This document shows, piece after piece, positions 32,029 to 41,367 of a stretch of DNA of 64,000 bases. Location: assembly GCF_001424485.1 (NCBI RefSeq), contig NZ_LMQC01000012.1, forward strand, positions 209,012-273,011, written 5' to 3'. The first letter of the stretch is position 1, and every line of letters starts with the position of its first letter. The notes under the pieces were generated by a model. That model saw nothing but the letters and a program-made list of their open reading frames with translations. It had not been told where the DNA came from and ran no database searches. The position numbers and the translations under genes are program-made. This DNA comes from Modestobacter sp. Leaf380. GTDB taxonomy: Bacteria > Actinomycetota > Actinomycetes > Mycobacteriales > Geodermatophilaceae.

Positions 32029-34119
32029 TCAGGCGGGGGCGGTCAGACCCCGACGGCGCAGCAGCGGCCCGGTGTCGGCGTCCCGGCCGACGACGTCGCG
32101 AAAGGCACCCAGCGGATCCACCGCCCCGCCACGGGACAGCAGCTTCCCGCGGAAGGCGTCGCCGTTGGCCCGGGTGAGACCGCCGTTGGCCTTGAACCAC
32201 TCCACGGTGTCCGCGTCGAGCACCTCGGACCAGATGTAGGAGTAGTAGCCGGCCGCGTAGCCCCCGGCGAAGACGTGCTGGAAGTACGTCGTCCGGTAGC
32301 GCGGCGGCACCAGGTCCGAGGCCACCCCGGCGGCCTCGAGGGCGGCGGTCTCGAAGGCGATGGGGTCCTCGACCACGGTGTCCGGGCCGATCCGGTGCCA
32401 GGCCTGGTCCAGCAGGGTGGCGGCCAGGTACTCCAGGGTGCCGTGGCCCTCGCCCCACAGCGCGGCCGCCTCGATGGCCGCGACGACGTCGGCGCCCAGC
32501 GGCTCCCCGGTCTCGGTGTGCTTGGCGTAGTGGGCCAGCACCTCGGGCCACAGCGCCCACATCTCGTTGACCTGGCTGGGGAACTCGACGAAGTCCCGGG
32601 GCACGCTGGTGCCGGAGAACCGCGGGTAGGTGACCGCGGAGGACAGCCCGTGCAGCACGTGGCCGAACTCGTGGAAGAGCGTGGTCACCTCGTCCAGGGT
32701 CAGCAGCGTGGGCGCACCGCCCGCGGCCCGGGTGACGTTGAGGACGTTGAAGACCACCGGCCGGGTCTCCAGCAGCCGCGACTGGGAGACGAACGAGCTC
32801 ATCCAGGCCCCACCGCGCTTGCCGTCCCGGGCGAACCAGTCGCCCAGGTACAGCCCCACCGGCTCACCGGCGGCGTCGGTGACCTCCCAGACGCGGACGT
32901 CGGGGTGGTAGCCGGCCAGGTCGCTGCGCGGGGTGAAGGTGTAGCCGTAGAGCAGCCGGGCGGCGTGGAAGACGCCGTCGACGAGCACCCGGTCGAGTTC
33001 GAACCAGGGGCGCAGGGCCGCGCTGTCGACGGCGTAGCGCTGGGACCGGACCCGCTCGGAGTAGTACGCCCAGTCCCAGGCGGCCAGCTCGACGCCGTCG
33101 GCCGCGGCCAGCTCGGCGAGCACCTCGCCCTCGGCCCGGGCGTTGGCCACCGAGGGTGGCACCAGGGTGGCCAGCAGCTCGTCGACGGCCGCCGAGGTCT
33201 TCGCGGTCTGGTCGGCGGCCACCAGGTCGGCGTGGGTGGGGAAGCCCAGCAGCCGGGCCCGGACGGCGCGCAGGTGCGCGATCTCGGCGGCGACCGGGCC
33301 GTTGTCCTGCTCGCCGGAGGAGGCCCGGCCCACCGATGCCTCGTGCACCCGGCGGCGCAGGCCCCGGTCGTGCAGCTTGGCCAGCACCGGCTGGCCGCTG
33401 GGCAGCACCAGCGTGATCAGCCACCCCTCGGCGTGGCCGCGCTCGGTGGCCGCACCGGCGGCGGCCTCGACCTCGGCGTCGCTGAGGCCGGCGAGCTCGG
33501 CCCGGTCGGTGACCAGGACGGCGGCGGCCTCGGTGGCCACCACCAGGTTCTGCCCGAACGCGGTCGACAGCTCCGACAGCCGCAGGTTCAGCGCCCGCAG
33601 CTCGTCCCGGCCGGCCTCGTCGAGCTGGGCGCCGGCCAGCACGAAGTCCAGGTGGTACCGCTCGACCAGCCGCACCGACTCCTCGTCCAGGCCGTGCTCC
33701 CCGGCCTGCACGGCCGTGTGCACCTCGTCGATGCGGGCGAACAGCGCCGGGTCGAGCCGGAGCGCGTCGGCGTGCGCGGCGGCCAGCGGGGCGATCTCGC
33801 GTTCGATCTCACGCAGCCGCTCGGAGGAGTTCGACGACGCCAGGGCGTAGAAGAGCACCTGCGCCCGGTGCAGCAGCTCCCCCGAGCGCTCCAGGGCCAC
33901 CACGGTGTCGGCGAAGGTCGCCGGACCCGGGGCCGCGGTGATCGCGTCGACCTCGACCCGCTGCTCGGCCATCCCGGACAGCAGCGCCTCCCGGCAGTGC
34001 TCGAGGGTGGTGTCGGCGAAGGGCGGCAGGCCGAAGGGCAGCGTCGAGGGCTCGGCCAGCGGGTTGTCCGCGGACAGCAGCGGCGGGGTGGACGCGGTGG
34101 AGGACGGGTCGGTGCTCAT
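32029..34119 (-). CDS. M3 family metallopeptidase (oligopeptidase/Dcp-like)
   Basis: The 696-residue product has the zinc motif His483-Glu-Phe-Gly-His487 within TLFHEFGHVLHGL, followed by the second zinc-ligand region about 25 residues later (PSQVNEMWALWPEVLA, Glu). The rest is the helical M3 body. No signal peptide, so it is cytosolic and probably degrades short peptides. The C-terminal YYSYIWSEVLDADTVEWFKANGG is typical of Dcp-type members. ATG 34119 is used; upstream frame runs into the permease gene. Confidence 0.92.
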   Translation of the reverse strand: MSTDPSSTASTPPLLSADNPLAEPSTLPFGLPPFADTTLEHCREALLSGMAEQRVEVDAITAAPGPATFADTVVALERSGELLHRAQVLFYALASSNSSERLREIEREIAPLAAAHADALRLDPALFARIDEVHTAVQAGEHGLDEESVRLVERYHLDFVLAGAQLDEAGRDELRALNLRLSELSTAFGQNLVVATEAAAVLVTDRAELAGLSDAEVEAAAGAATERGHAEGWLITLVLPSGQPVLAKLHDRGLRRRVHEASVGRASSGEQDNGPVAAEIAHLRAVRARLLGFPTHADLVAADQTAKTSAAVDELLATLVPPSVANARAEGEVLAELAAADGVELAAWDWAYYSERVRSQRYAVDSAALRPWFELDRVLVDGVFHAARLLYGYTFTPRSDLAGYHPDVRVWEVTDAAGEPVGLYLGDWFARDGKRGGAWMSSFVSQSRLLETRPVVFNVLNVTRAAGGAPTLLTLDEVTTLFHEFGHVLHGLSSAVTYPRFSGTSVPRDFVEFPSQVNEMWALWPEVLAHYAKHTETGEPLGADVVAAIEAAALWGEGHGTLEYLAATLLDQAWHRIGPDTVVEDPIAFETAALEAAGVASDLVPPRYRTTYFQHVFAGGYAAGYYSYIWSEVLDADTVEWFKANGGLTRANGDAFRGKLLSRGGAVDPLGAFRDVVGRDADTGPLLRRRGLTAPA

Positions 34120-34190
34120 CACCGTCCATCCTCTCCCCGCGTCCGCCCCGGCCGCAGTGTCGGCGTCCGGCGTCGGCCGCCGGGCCGGCC

Positions 34191-34997
34191 TCAGCGCTTG
34201 GCGGTGCCCAGGTACGCCCGGACCGCCAGCGGCACGAAGACCGCGAGGATCACCGCCGCCCAGATCAGCGTGTAGAGCACCGGGTTCTGCAGCGACCAGG
34301 CGTCGGCCACCGGCACGCTGTCGGGCTGGTTGCCGAACAGGTTGCGCGCCGCCTGCACGACGGTGGAGACCGGGTTCCACTCGGCGAAGGTGCGCAGCAC
34401 CGAGGGGAAGCTCTCCAGCGGCACGAAGGTGTTGGCCACGAACGTCAGCGGGAAGATCACGATGAAGCTGGCGTTGTTGACCACCTCGGGGGTGCGGACC
34501 AGCAGCCCGACCAGCGCCATCATCCAGCTCACCGCGAAGGCGAAGACCAGCAGGATGAGGAACCCGCCGATCGCCTCGGGCACCGAGCTGTTGATCCGCC
34601 AGCCGACGAGCAGCCCGGTCAGCGCCATGACCACGATGGAGATCGCGTTGAGACCCAGGTCGGCGACGGTGCGGCCGATCAGCACCGCCGAGCGGGACAT
34701 CGGCAGCGAGCGGAACCGGTCGATGAGGCCCTTCTGCAGGTCCTCGGCGATGCTGGCACCGGTGGTCGTGGAGCCGAAGACGACCGTCTGGGCGAAGATG
34801 CCGGGCAGCAGGAACTCCGCGTAGGTGATGCCGTCGGGCAGGTTGATCGCGCCGCCGAAGACGTAGCGGAACAGCAGCACGAACATGATCGGCGACAGGG
34901 TCGCGAAGACGATCAGGTCGGGCACCCGCTTGACCTTGATCAGGTTGCGCCGGGTGATGACCAGGCTGTCGGAGACGGTGTTCGTCAACGCGCTCAT
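34191..34997 (-). CDS. ABC-2 type exporter permease
   Basis: The 268-residue product has an N-terminal amphipathic segment, TM1 (VFATLSPIMFVLLFRYVFGG), five more helices and the conserved external loop PLESFPSVLRTFAEWNPVSTVVQAAR. It belongs to the DrrB/ABC2 family. The ATG overlaps the ATPase stop (ATGA), so the two are coupled. It is distinct from the pair at 19.9-21.7 kb. Substrate unknown. Confidence 0.9.
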   Translation of the reverse strand: MSALTNTVSDSLVITRRNLIKVKRVPDLIVFATLSPIMFVLLFRYVFGGAINLPDGITYAEFLLPGIFAQTVVFGSTTTGASIAEDLQKGLIDRFRSLPMSRSAVLIGRTVADLGLNAISIVVMALTGLLVGWRINSSVPEAIGGFLILLVFAFAVSWMMALVGLLVRTPEVVNNASFIVIFPLTFVANTFVPLESFPSVLRTFAEWNPVSTVVQAARNLFGNQPDSVPVADAWSLQNPVLYTLIWAAVILAVFVPLAVRAYLGTAKR

Positions 34998-36010
34998 CGG
35001 ACGGTCTCCTCGGTGCGGGCGGGGGTGGACGCACCGTCGCCGGAGGGCGCGGCGTCCTCGGCGGGACGGCCGGTGAGGGTGAGGAAGACGTCGTCGAGGT
35101 CGGGGCGTCGCAGCCCGACGTCGAGCAGGGTGACCCCGGCCTGCTCCAGCCGGCGCAGCGCCTCGGCCAGGGTGGCCGCTCCCCCGCTGACCGGGAGGGT
35201 CAGCCGGCGGGTCTGCTCGTCGCTGCGGGGCTCGTCCAGCGCGAGGGACCGCAGTTCCTCCGTGGCCCGGGCCAGCTCGGGGACCGACCCGACGGTGAGC
35301 TCGAGCCGCTCCCCGCCGACCTGGGCCTTGAGCTCGTCGGCGGTGCCCCGGGCGATGACCCGGCCCCGGTCGATGACCACCATCGCGTCGGCGAGCCGGT
35401 CGGCCTCCTCCAGGTACTGGGTGGTGAGCAGGATGGTCGTGCCGTCGCTGACCAGGTCGGCGATGAACTCCCACATGCCCAGCCGGCTGCGCGGGTCCAG
35501 CCCGGTGGTCGGCTCGTCGAGGAAGAGCACCCGCGGCCGGGCGATCAGCGAGGCGGCGATGTCCAGCCGCCGGCGCATCCCGCCGGAGTACGTCTTGGCC
35601 GGGCGGCGCGCGGCGTCGCTGAGGTCGAAGCGGTCCAGCAGGTCCACCGCCCGCGAGCGGGCCTCCTTCTTGCCCAGCCGGTAGAGCCGGCCGACCATCT
35701 CCAGGTTCTCCACCCCGGTCAGGTACTCGTCGACCGCGGCGTACTGGCCGGTGAGGCCGATGACGCCGCGGACCTGGTCGGCCTGCGTGGCCACGTCGAG
35801 CCCGGCCACCGTGGCCCGCCCGCCGTCGGCCTGCAGCAGGGTCGACAGGATCCGCACCACCGTGGTCTTCCCGGCGCCGTTGGGCCCCAGCAGGCCCAGC
35901 ACGGTGCCCTCGGGCACCGCGAGGTCGACGCCGTCGAGCGCCGTGTTCCCCCCGAACCGCTTGACCAGGCCCTCGACGACCACCGCGTCCTGGCTGCCAC
36001 CTCTGCTCAT
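34994..36010 (-). CDS. ABC exporter ATP-binding protein (DrrA-like)
   Basis: The 338-residue ATPase has Walker A GPNGAGKTTV, the signature YSGGMRRRLD, Walker B LFLDEPTTGLDP and the switch region LLTTQYLEEADRLAD, where Gln replaces the usual His, as in many DrrA proteins. The C-terminal DrrA domain ends at DLDDVFLTLTGRPA. ATG at 36010 is chosen. It drives the permease encoded downstream. Confidence 0.92.
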   Translation of the reverse strand: MSRGGSQDAVVVEGLVKRFGGNTALDGVDLAVPEGTVLGLLGPNGAGKTTVVRILSTLLQADGGRATVAGLDVATQADQVRGVIGLTGQYAAVDEYLTGVENLEMVGRLYRLGKKEARSRAVDLLDRFDLSDAARRPAKTYSGGMRRRLDIAASLIARPRVLFLDEPTTGLDPRSRLGMWEFIADLVSDGTTILLTTQYLEEADRLADAMVVIDRGRVIARGTADELKAQVGGERLELTVGSVPELARATEELRSLALDEPRSDEQTRRLTLPVSGGAATLAEALRRLEQAGVTLLDVGLRRPDLDDVFLTLTGRPAEDAAPSGDGASTPARTEETVR

Positions 36011-36062
36011 GGCGCGCACCGTAGGCGAGGGGTCCGACAGAACTGCTCCAGCACGACCGTCT

Positions 36063-36083
36063 CCTCCCGGACCGCCCGGGAGG
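36063..36083 (-). terminator. Hairpin after ilvA
   Basis: Arms CCTCCCGG (36063-36070) and CCGGGAGG (36076-36083) with a 5-bp loop lie 8 bp beyond the ilvA stop and before the ABC operon. Confidence 0.6.
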
Positions 36084-36090
36084 GCGGCTC

Positions 36091-37353
36091 TCAGCTGGGG
36101 AGACCGTCCGCGACCGGGGAACTCATCGGCTCGCCCCCGGTGACCGGGTAGCCCGCCCGGTGGAGCACCGCCAGGACCTCCCGCGCGTGGTCGGGGCCCC
36201 GGGTCTCCAGGACCACCGCGATCTCCACCTCACCCAGGTCCAGCCGCGCCGTCGTCCGCTCGTGCTCGACGGAGAGCACGTTGGCCGACACCGACGCCAG
36301 CTCGCGCAGCAGCGCGGCCAACGACCCCGGCCGGTCGGGGACCCGGACCCGCAGCGACATGTAGCGGTCGGCCGCGGCCATGCCGTGCTGGACCACCTTG
36401 AGCATCAGCACCGGGTCGATGTTCCCGCCGGACACGACGGCCACGACGGGCGCCCGGAAGGCCGAGGGGTCGGCGAGCACCGCGGCCACCGCGGCGACCC
36501 CGGCGGGCTCCACGACCAGCTTGGCCCGCTCCAGGCAGAACAGCAGCGCCCGGGACAGCTGGTCCTCCGTGACCGTCACGACCGCGTCGACCAGGCCGGC
36601 GACGTGCGCGAGCGTCAGGTCGCCGGGGGCCGCCACCGCGATGCCGTCGGCCATCGTGGTCATCGCCGCCAGCGGCACCGGTCGACCCGCCGCCAGCGAC
36701 GCCGGGAAGGCGGCCGCCGCCGCGGCCTGGACGGCGACCACCCGCACGTCGGGCCGGCGGGCCTTCACCGCGGCCGCGATGCCCGACACCAGCCCACCCC
36801 CACCGGTGCAGACGACGACGGTGGCGACGTCCGGGCACTGCTCGAGCACCTCGAGGCCGACCGTGCCCTGCCCCGCGATGACGTCGGGGTGGTCGAAGGG
36901 GTGGATGAGGACCGACCCGGTCTCCCGGGCGTGGGCGATCGCGGCCGCCAGCGGCTCGGTGAGCGAGTCGCCGAGCTGGTGCACGGTCGCGCCGTAGCCG
37001 CGGGTGGCGGCCAGCTTGGGCAGCGGCGCCGTCTCGGGCATGAAGACCGTGGCCTGGGCGCCCAGCTCGCGGGCCGCCAGGGCGACCCCCTGGGCGTGGT
37101 TGCCGGCGCTGGCAGCCACGACCCCGGTGGCCCGCTCGGCGTCGGTGAGCCGGGCGATCCGGGTGTAAGCGCCACGGATCTTGAAGGAACCGGTGCGCTG
37201 CAGGTTCTCGCACTTGAGCCACACCGGTCCGCCGACACGTTCGGCCAGCGCCCGGGAGTGCTCGAGCGGAGTGCGCCGGACGACGCCGGCCAGCAGCTGC
37301 GCCGCGGACTCCACGTCGGCGCCGGACACCAGGGGTACCGCGGGTTCGGTCAC
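36091..37353 (-). CDS. ilvA: Threonine ammonia-lyase
   Basis: The 420-residue product has the PLP lysine in TGSFKIRGAYTRI, the phosphate-binding SAGNHAQGVA and CTGGGGLVSGIA glycine loops, and a C-terminal single ACT-like domain (MSLRVRVPDRPGSLAALLREL). It converts threonine to 2-oxobutyrate, the first step to isoleucine. The single ACT domain and about 400-residue length resemble the shorter, TdcB-plus-ACT type rather than the 510-residue E. coli IlvA. GTG start; diverges from the AAA gene. Confidence 0.9.
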   Translation of the reverse strand: MTEPAVPLVSGADVESAAQLLAGVVRRTPLEHSRALAERVGGPVWLKCENLQRTGSFKIRGAYTRIARLTDAERATGVVAASAGNHAQGVALAARELGAQATVFMPETAPLPKLAATRGYGATVHQLGDSLTEPLAAAIAHARETGSVLIHPFDHPDVIAGQGTVGLEVLEQCPDVATVVVCTGGGGLVSGIAAAVKARRPDVRVVAVQAAAAAAFPASLAAGRPVPLAAMTTMADGIAVAAPGDLTLAHVAGLVDAVVTVTEDQLSRALLFCLERAKLVVEPAGVAAVAAVLADPSAFRAPVVAVVSGGNIDPVLMLKVVQHGMAAADRYMSLRVRVPDRPGSLAALLRELASVSANVLSVEHERTTARLDLGEVEIAVVLETRGPDHAREVLAVLHRAGYPVTGGEPMSSPVADGLPS

Positions 37354-37395
37354 GCCCCGATCCTGACAGGGACCGCCGCCGGCGAGGCCTCCCGG

Positions 37396-38892
37396 ATGTC
37401 ACACCCCCGTCGTACCGTGGACGAGGTGGACGCCGCCTCGCACTCCCCAGCCGCACTGCACGACGCCCCTGCCCCCACCACTCTCGGGGAGCTCCGCGCC
37501 ACCGGGGCCACCCCCGTCGGCGTCAAGGCCGAGATCCGCGCCAACCTGCTCGCCCGGCTCGCCGCCGGCGAGCCCTCCCTCCCCGGCATCGTCGGGTTCG
37601 AGGACACGGTCGTCCCCGAGGTCGAGCGCGCCCTGATCGCCGGCCACGACCTGGTCCTGCTCGGTGAGCGCGGGCAGGGCAAGACCCGCCTCATCCGCAC
37701 CCTGGTCGGGCTGCTCGACGAGTGGACCCCGGTGCTGGTCGGCAGCGAGCTCAACGAGCACCCGCTGGCCCCGATCAGCGTGTGGGGCACCCGCCAGGTC
37801 GCCGAGCACGGCGACGCCACCCCGGTCGGCTGGCTGCACCGCAGCGACCGCTTCGGGGAGAAGCTGGCCACCCCGGACACCAGCGTCGGCGACCTGATCG
37901 GCGACGTCGACCCGATCAAGGTCGCCGAGGGCCGCACCCTGGGCGACCCGGAGACCGTGCACTACGGGCTCGTGCCGCGCACCAACCGCGGCGTGTTCAG
38001 CATCAACGAGCTCCCCGACCTGGCCGAGCGCATCCAGGTCGCGCTGCTCAACGTGCTGGAGGAGCGCGACATCCAGATCCGGGGCTACCGGGTCCGGCTG
38101 CCCCTGGACCTGCTGCTGGTCGCCAGCGCCAACCCCGAGGACTACACCAACCGCGGGCGGATCATCACCCCGCTCAAGGACCGCTTCGGCGCCGAGGTGC
38201 GCACCCACTACCCGATCGAGCTGGCCGACGAGATCCGGCTGCTGCACCAGGAGGCGCAGACCTCCTGGGGGCTGGCCGGCACCGGGCTGGACGCCCCGCT
38301 GGTGCCCGAGCACCTGGTGGAGATCATGGCCCGGTTCACCCGGCTCGTCCGGGAGTCCAGCCAGGTCGACCAGCGCTCGGGCGTCAGCGCCCGGTTCGCC
38401 ATCGCCGGGCTGGAGACCATCGCGGCCTCCGCCGTCCGGCGGGCCGCCGTCGCCGGGGAGACCCGCCCGGTCGCCCGGGTCGTCGACCTGCCCTGCGTCG
38501 TCCCGGCCAGCCGCGGGAAGGTCGAGTTCGCCGACGCCAGCAGCGACCCGGAGGACGAGCGCGAGCTCGAGGTGCTCGAGCACCTGCTCCGGCAGGCCAC
38601 CGCGCAGACCTTCCGGGCCCGTTGCGGCGGGCTGGACCTCACCGGTCTGCAGGAGCACTTCACCGGCGGGGAGGTCGTCGAGTCCGGCGACCTGGTGTCC
38701 GCACCGGAGCTGATGGGCCAGGTGGGCACCGTCCCGAACCTGGCCCAGCTGCTGGGCCGCCTCGGCGTCCCCGAGGGCGAGGAGTCCGCAGAGCAGGCCG
38801 CAGCCGCCGTCGAGTTCGCCCTCGAGGGCCTGTGGCTGACCCGCCGGCTGGCCAAGGACACCGACGGCAACCGCACGGTCTACGGGTCCTGA
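37396..38892 (+). CDS. MoxR/magnesium chelatase-type AAA ATPase
   Basis: The product (about 498 residues) has Walker A G-ERGQGKT near residues 90-97 and the AAA motifs GVFSINELPDLAERIQVALLNVLEERD and LLLVASANPEDYTNRGRIITPLKDRFGAEV. These match the ChlI/MoxR group. With the VWA protein encoded 1 bp later it forms the AAA/VWA pair seen as Rv0958/Rv0959 in M. tuberculosis; such pairs insert metals or remodel proteins. It is not itself evidence for chlorophyll synthesis. ATG 37396 follows GAGG; GTG 37417 is an alternative. Confidence 0.88.
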   Translation: MSHPRRTVDEVDAASHSPAALHDAPAPTTLGELRATGATPVGVKAEIRANLLARLAAGEPSLPGIVGFEDTVVPEVERALIAGHDLVLLGERGQGKTRLIRTLVGLLDEWTPVLVGSELNEHPLAPISVWGTRQVAEHGDATPVGWLHRSDRFGEKLATPDTSVGDLIGDVDPIKVAEGRTLGDPETVHYGLVPRTNRGVFSINELPDLAERIQVALLNVLEERDIQIRGYRVRLPLDLLLVASANPEDYTNRGRIITPLKDRFGAEVRTHYPIELADEIRLLHQEAQTSWGLAGTGLDAPLVPEHLVEIMARFTRLVRESSQVDQRSGVSARFAIAGLETIAASAVRRAAVAGETRPVARVVDLPCVVPASRGKVEFADASSDPEDERELEVLEHLLRQATAQTFRARCGGLDLTGLQEHFTGGEVVESGDLVSAPELMGQVGTVPNLAQLLGRLGVPEGEESAEQAAAAVEFALEGLWLTRRLAKDTDGNRTVYGS

Positions 38893-38893
38893 G

Positions 38894-40897
38894 ATGACCG
38901 GCGGACGAGCACGCGGGCCGCGCGGGTACCGGTACGGCCGCTGGCGCGGCGGGCCGGACCCGCTGGCGCCGCCCTACGACCTGGGCAGCGCCGTGGACGA
39001 GATCGGCGACCAGGTGCTGGCCGGCAGCAGCGTCCGCGAGGCGATGCGCGACCTGCTGCGCCGGGGGCTGGACGGCCGCCGGGGACTGGACGACCTGCGC
39101 CGGTCCGTGCGCGACCGGTTGAGGCAGGCCAGGCAGGCCGGCCGGATGGACGGGACGCTGGAGGAGGTCCGCGAGCTGCTGGACCGCGCCCTGGAGGCCG
39201 AGCGGCGGGAGCTGTTCCCCGACCCGGACGACGCCGCCCGGCTGGCCGAGGCCGAGCTGGACGCGCTGCCCGAGGACACCGCCGGCGCCGTCCGGGCGCT
39301 CAAGGACAAGCAGTGGCGCTCGCCGGAGGCCGGCGAGGCCTACCGGCAGATCCAGGAGCTGCTGCAGAAGGAGGTGCTGGACAGCCAGTTCCAGCACATG
39401 AAGTCCGCCCTGCAGCAGATGAACGCCGCGGGCGAGGACGGCACCGCCGCCGTCAAGGACATGGTCGCGGACCTGTCGACGCTCCTGGACGCGCACAACC
39501 GCGGCGAGGACACCGACCAGCAGTTCGCGGACTTCATGGGGAAGCACGGGCAGTTCTTCCCCGACGACCCGCAGACCGTCGACGAGCTGGTCGACTCCCT
39601 GGCCCGCCGGGCGGCCGCGCAGGAGCGGATGATGGCCGGGCTCTCGCCCGAGCAGCGCGCCGAGCTGGGCGACCTGATGGGCCAGGCCATGCAGGACATG
39701 GGCCTGGCCAGCGAGATGGCCCACCTGAACGACGCGCTGCGCCAGGCCCGCCCGGACCTGCCGTGGGGCCAGCGCGGGCAGGTCCCCGACGGCGAGCAGG
39801 GTCTGGGGATGGGCGACGCGACCACCGCGGTGGCCGAGCTGGCCGACCTCGAGGCACTGAGCAACCAGCTCTCCCAGGGCTATGCCGGCGCCAGCCTGGC
39901 CGACGTCGACGAGGAGCTGCTGGAGCAGGCGCTGGGCCGGCCCGCCGTCGACGACCTGGCCGCACTGCGCCAGATGGAGCGCGAGCTGGAGCGGCAGGGC
40001 CACCTGACCCGCACCGAGGGGAAGCTGGAGCTCTCCCCCAAGGCGGTCCGCCGGCTGGGCGCCACGGCGCTGCGCCGGGTGTTCGCCCAGCTGGACGCCT
40101 CCGGCCGGGGCGACCACGACGTGGCTGACGCCGGGGCCAACGGCGAGCTGACCGGCGCCTCCCGGGAGTGGCGGTTCGGCGACGAGCAGCCCCTCGACGT
40201 GGTCAAGACCGTCCGCAACGCCGTGCTGCGGACCGCCGGCACGCCCCGGCCCGAGGACCAGCGGGCGGTGCGGATCGGTGTCGAGGACTTCGAGGTGGTC
40301 GAGACCGAGCGCCGCACCGGGGCCGCGGTCGCGCTGCTGGTCGACCTGTCCTACTCGATGGCGCTGCGCGGCACGTGGGGCGCGGCGAAGTCCACCGCGA
40401 TGGCCCTGCACTCCCTGGTGACCACCCGCTTCCCGCAGGACGCCATCGAGATCATCGGGTTCTCCTCGACCGCGCAGGTGCTCCGTCCCGAGACCCTGGC
40501 CGAGCTGAGCGTGGACACCCTGCAGGGCACCAACCTGCAGCACGGGCTGATGCTGGCCCGGCGGTTCCTGGCCCGGCACCACGACGCCGAGCCGGTGGTC
40601 CTGGTGGTCACCGACGGCGAACCGACCGCGCACCTGGAGGCCGACGGGACGCCGTTCTTCTGCTGGCCGCCGATGCCGCAGACGATCGCCAAGACCGTCG
40701 CCGAGGTGGAGCGGGTGGCCCGGTCGGGGGCGACCATGAACGTCTTCGCACTGGACCCCGAGCCGGCCCTGGTGCACTTCGTGCACGACATCACCGCCCG
40801 CGCGGGCGGGCGGGTCTTCATGCCCGACAGCGACCGGCTCGGGGAGTACGTGGTGTCGGACTACCTGCAGGCACGGCGGGGCCGCCGGGCCCGCTGA
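38894..40897 (+). CDS. VWA domain protein partner of the AAA ATPase
   Basis: The 667-residue product has long helical Arg/Glu/Asp-rich N-terminal regions (about residues 20-400), then a VWA domain with the MIDAS motif Asp484-Leu-Ser-Tyr-Ser488 (LLVDLSYSMALRG), plus VVTDGEPTAHL. It resembles Rv0959 in length and layout. The VWA domain binds metal and probably couples the AAA ATPase to its target. ATG start 1 bp after the ATPase stop. Confidence 0.88.
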   Translation: MTGGRARGPRGYRYGRWRGGPDPLAPPYDLGSAVDEIGDQVLAGSSVREAMRDLLRRGLDGRRGLDDLRRSVRDRLRQARQAGRMDGTLEEVRELLDRALEAERRELFPDPDDAARLAEAELDALPEDTAGAVRALKDKQWRSPEAGEAYRQIQELLQKEVLDSQFQHMKSALQQMNAAGEDGTAAVKDMVADLSTLLDAHNRGEDTDQQFADFMGKHGQFFPDDPQTVDELVDSLARRAAAQERMMAGLSPEQRAELGDLMGQAMQDMGLASEMAHLNDALRQARPDLPWGQRGQVPDGEQGLGMGDATTAVAELADLEALSNQLSQGYAGASLADVDEELLEQALGRPAVDDLAALRQMERELERQGHLTRTEGKLELSPKAVRRLGATALRRVFAQLDASGRGDHDVADAGANGELTGASREWRFGDEQPLDVVKTVRNAVLRTAGTPRPEDQRAVRIGVEDFEVVETERRTGAAVALLVDLSYSMALRGTWGAAKSTAMALHSLVTTRFPQDAIEIIGFSSTAQVLRPETLAELSVDTLQGTNLQHGLMLARRFLARHHDAEPVVLVVTDGEPTAHLEADGTPFFCWPPMPQTIAKTVAEVERVARSGATMNVFALDPEPALVHFVHDITARAGGRVFMPDSDRLGEYVVSDYLQARRGRRAR

Positions 40898-40911
40898 GCG
40901 AGGATGGAGCG

Positions 40912-41367
40912 ATGACCACGTCCGGCACCGTGACCGTCGAGCAGGTCGACGCGGAGACGACCCTCCCGCTGCGGTCCTCGGTCCTGCGGCCCGGTCGCCC
41001 GGCGGCGATCCCGGGCGACGAGGACCCCGCGACCCTGCACCTGGCCGCCCGGCTCCCGGGCGGCCGGGTCGTCGGGGTGGTGCGGTTCCACCCCGCGGCG
41101 TGCACCTGGCGTGCGGCCGAGCAGCCGTGGCAGCTGCGCGGGATGGCCACCGACCCCGAGGTCCGCGGCGCCGGGGCCGGTCGGGCCCTGGTGGCCGAGG
41201 GGCTGGCCCGGCTGGCTGCCGACGGTGCCGACCTGGTGTGGTGCGACGCCCGGGAGGCTGCCGTCGGCTTCTACGAGCGGATGGGCTTCACCGTCGTCAC
41301 CGACACCTACGACGTGCCCGCGGTCGGCCCGCACCGCGGGATGGTCGTGGAGCTGCCGATCAGGTGA
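40912..41367 (+). CDS. GNAT family N-acetyltransferase
   Basis: The 151-residue product shows the GNAT core: the acetyl-CoA loop ATDPEVRGAGAGRALVAEGL (R/QxxGxG/A-like) and the C-terminal CDAREAAVGFYERMGFTVV. The acceptor substrate is unknown. ATG start after GGATGGAG. The stop overlaps the end of the converging DUF2252 gene by 8 bp. Confidence 0.88.
   Translation: MTTSGTVTVEQVDAETTLPLRSSVLRPGRPAAIPGDEDPATLHLAARLPGGRVVGVVRFHPAACTWRAAEQPWQLRGMATDPEVRGAGAGRALVAEGLARLAADGADLVWCDAREAAVGFYERMGFTVVTDTYDVPAVGPHRGMVVELPIR

Noticed and set aside
37396-40897. AAA/VWA pair as a (bacterio)chlorophyll magnesium chelatase
   Set aside because: The pair resembles the general ChlI/MoxR-VWA family found in non-photosynthetic actinobacteria (Rv0958/Rv0959), and no ChlH-like subunit or pigment genes are nearby.
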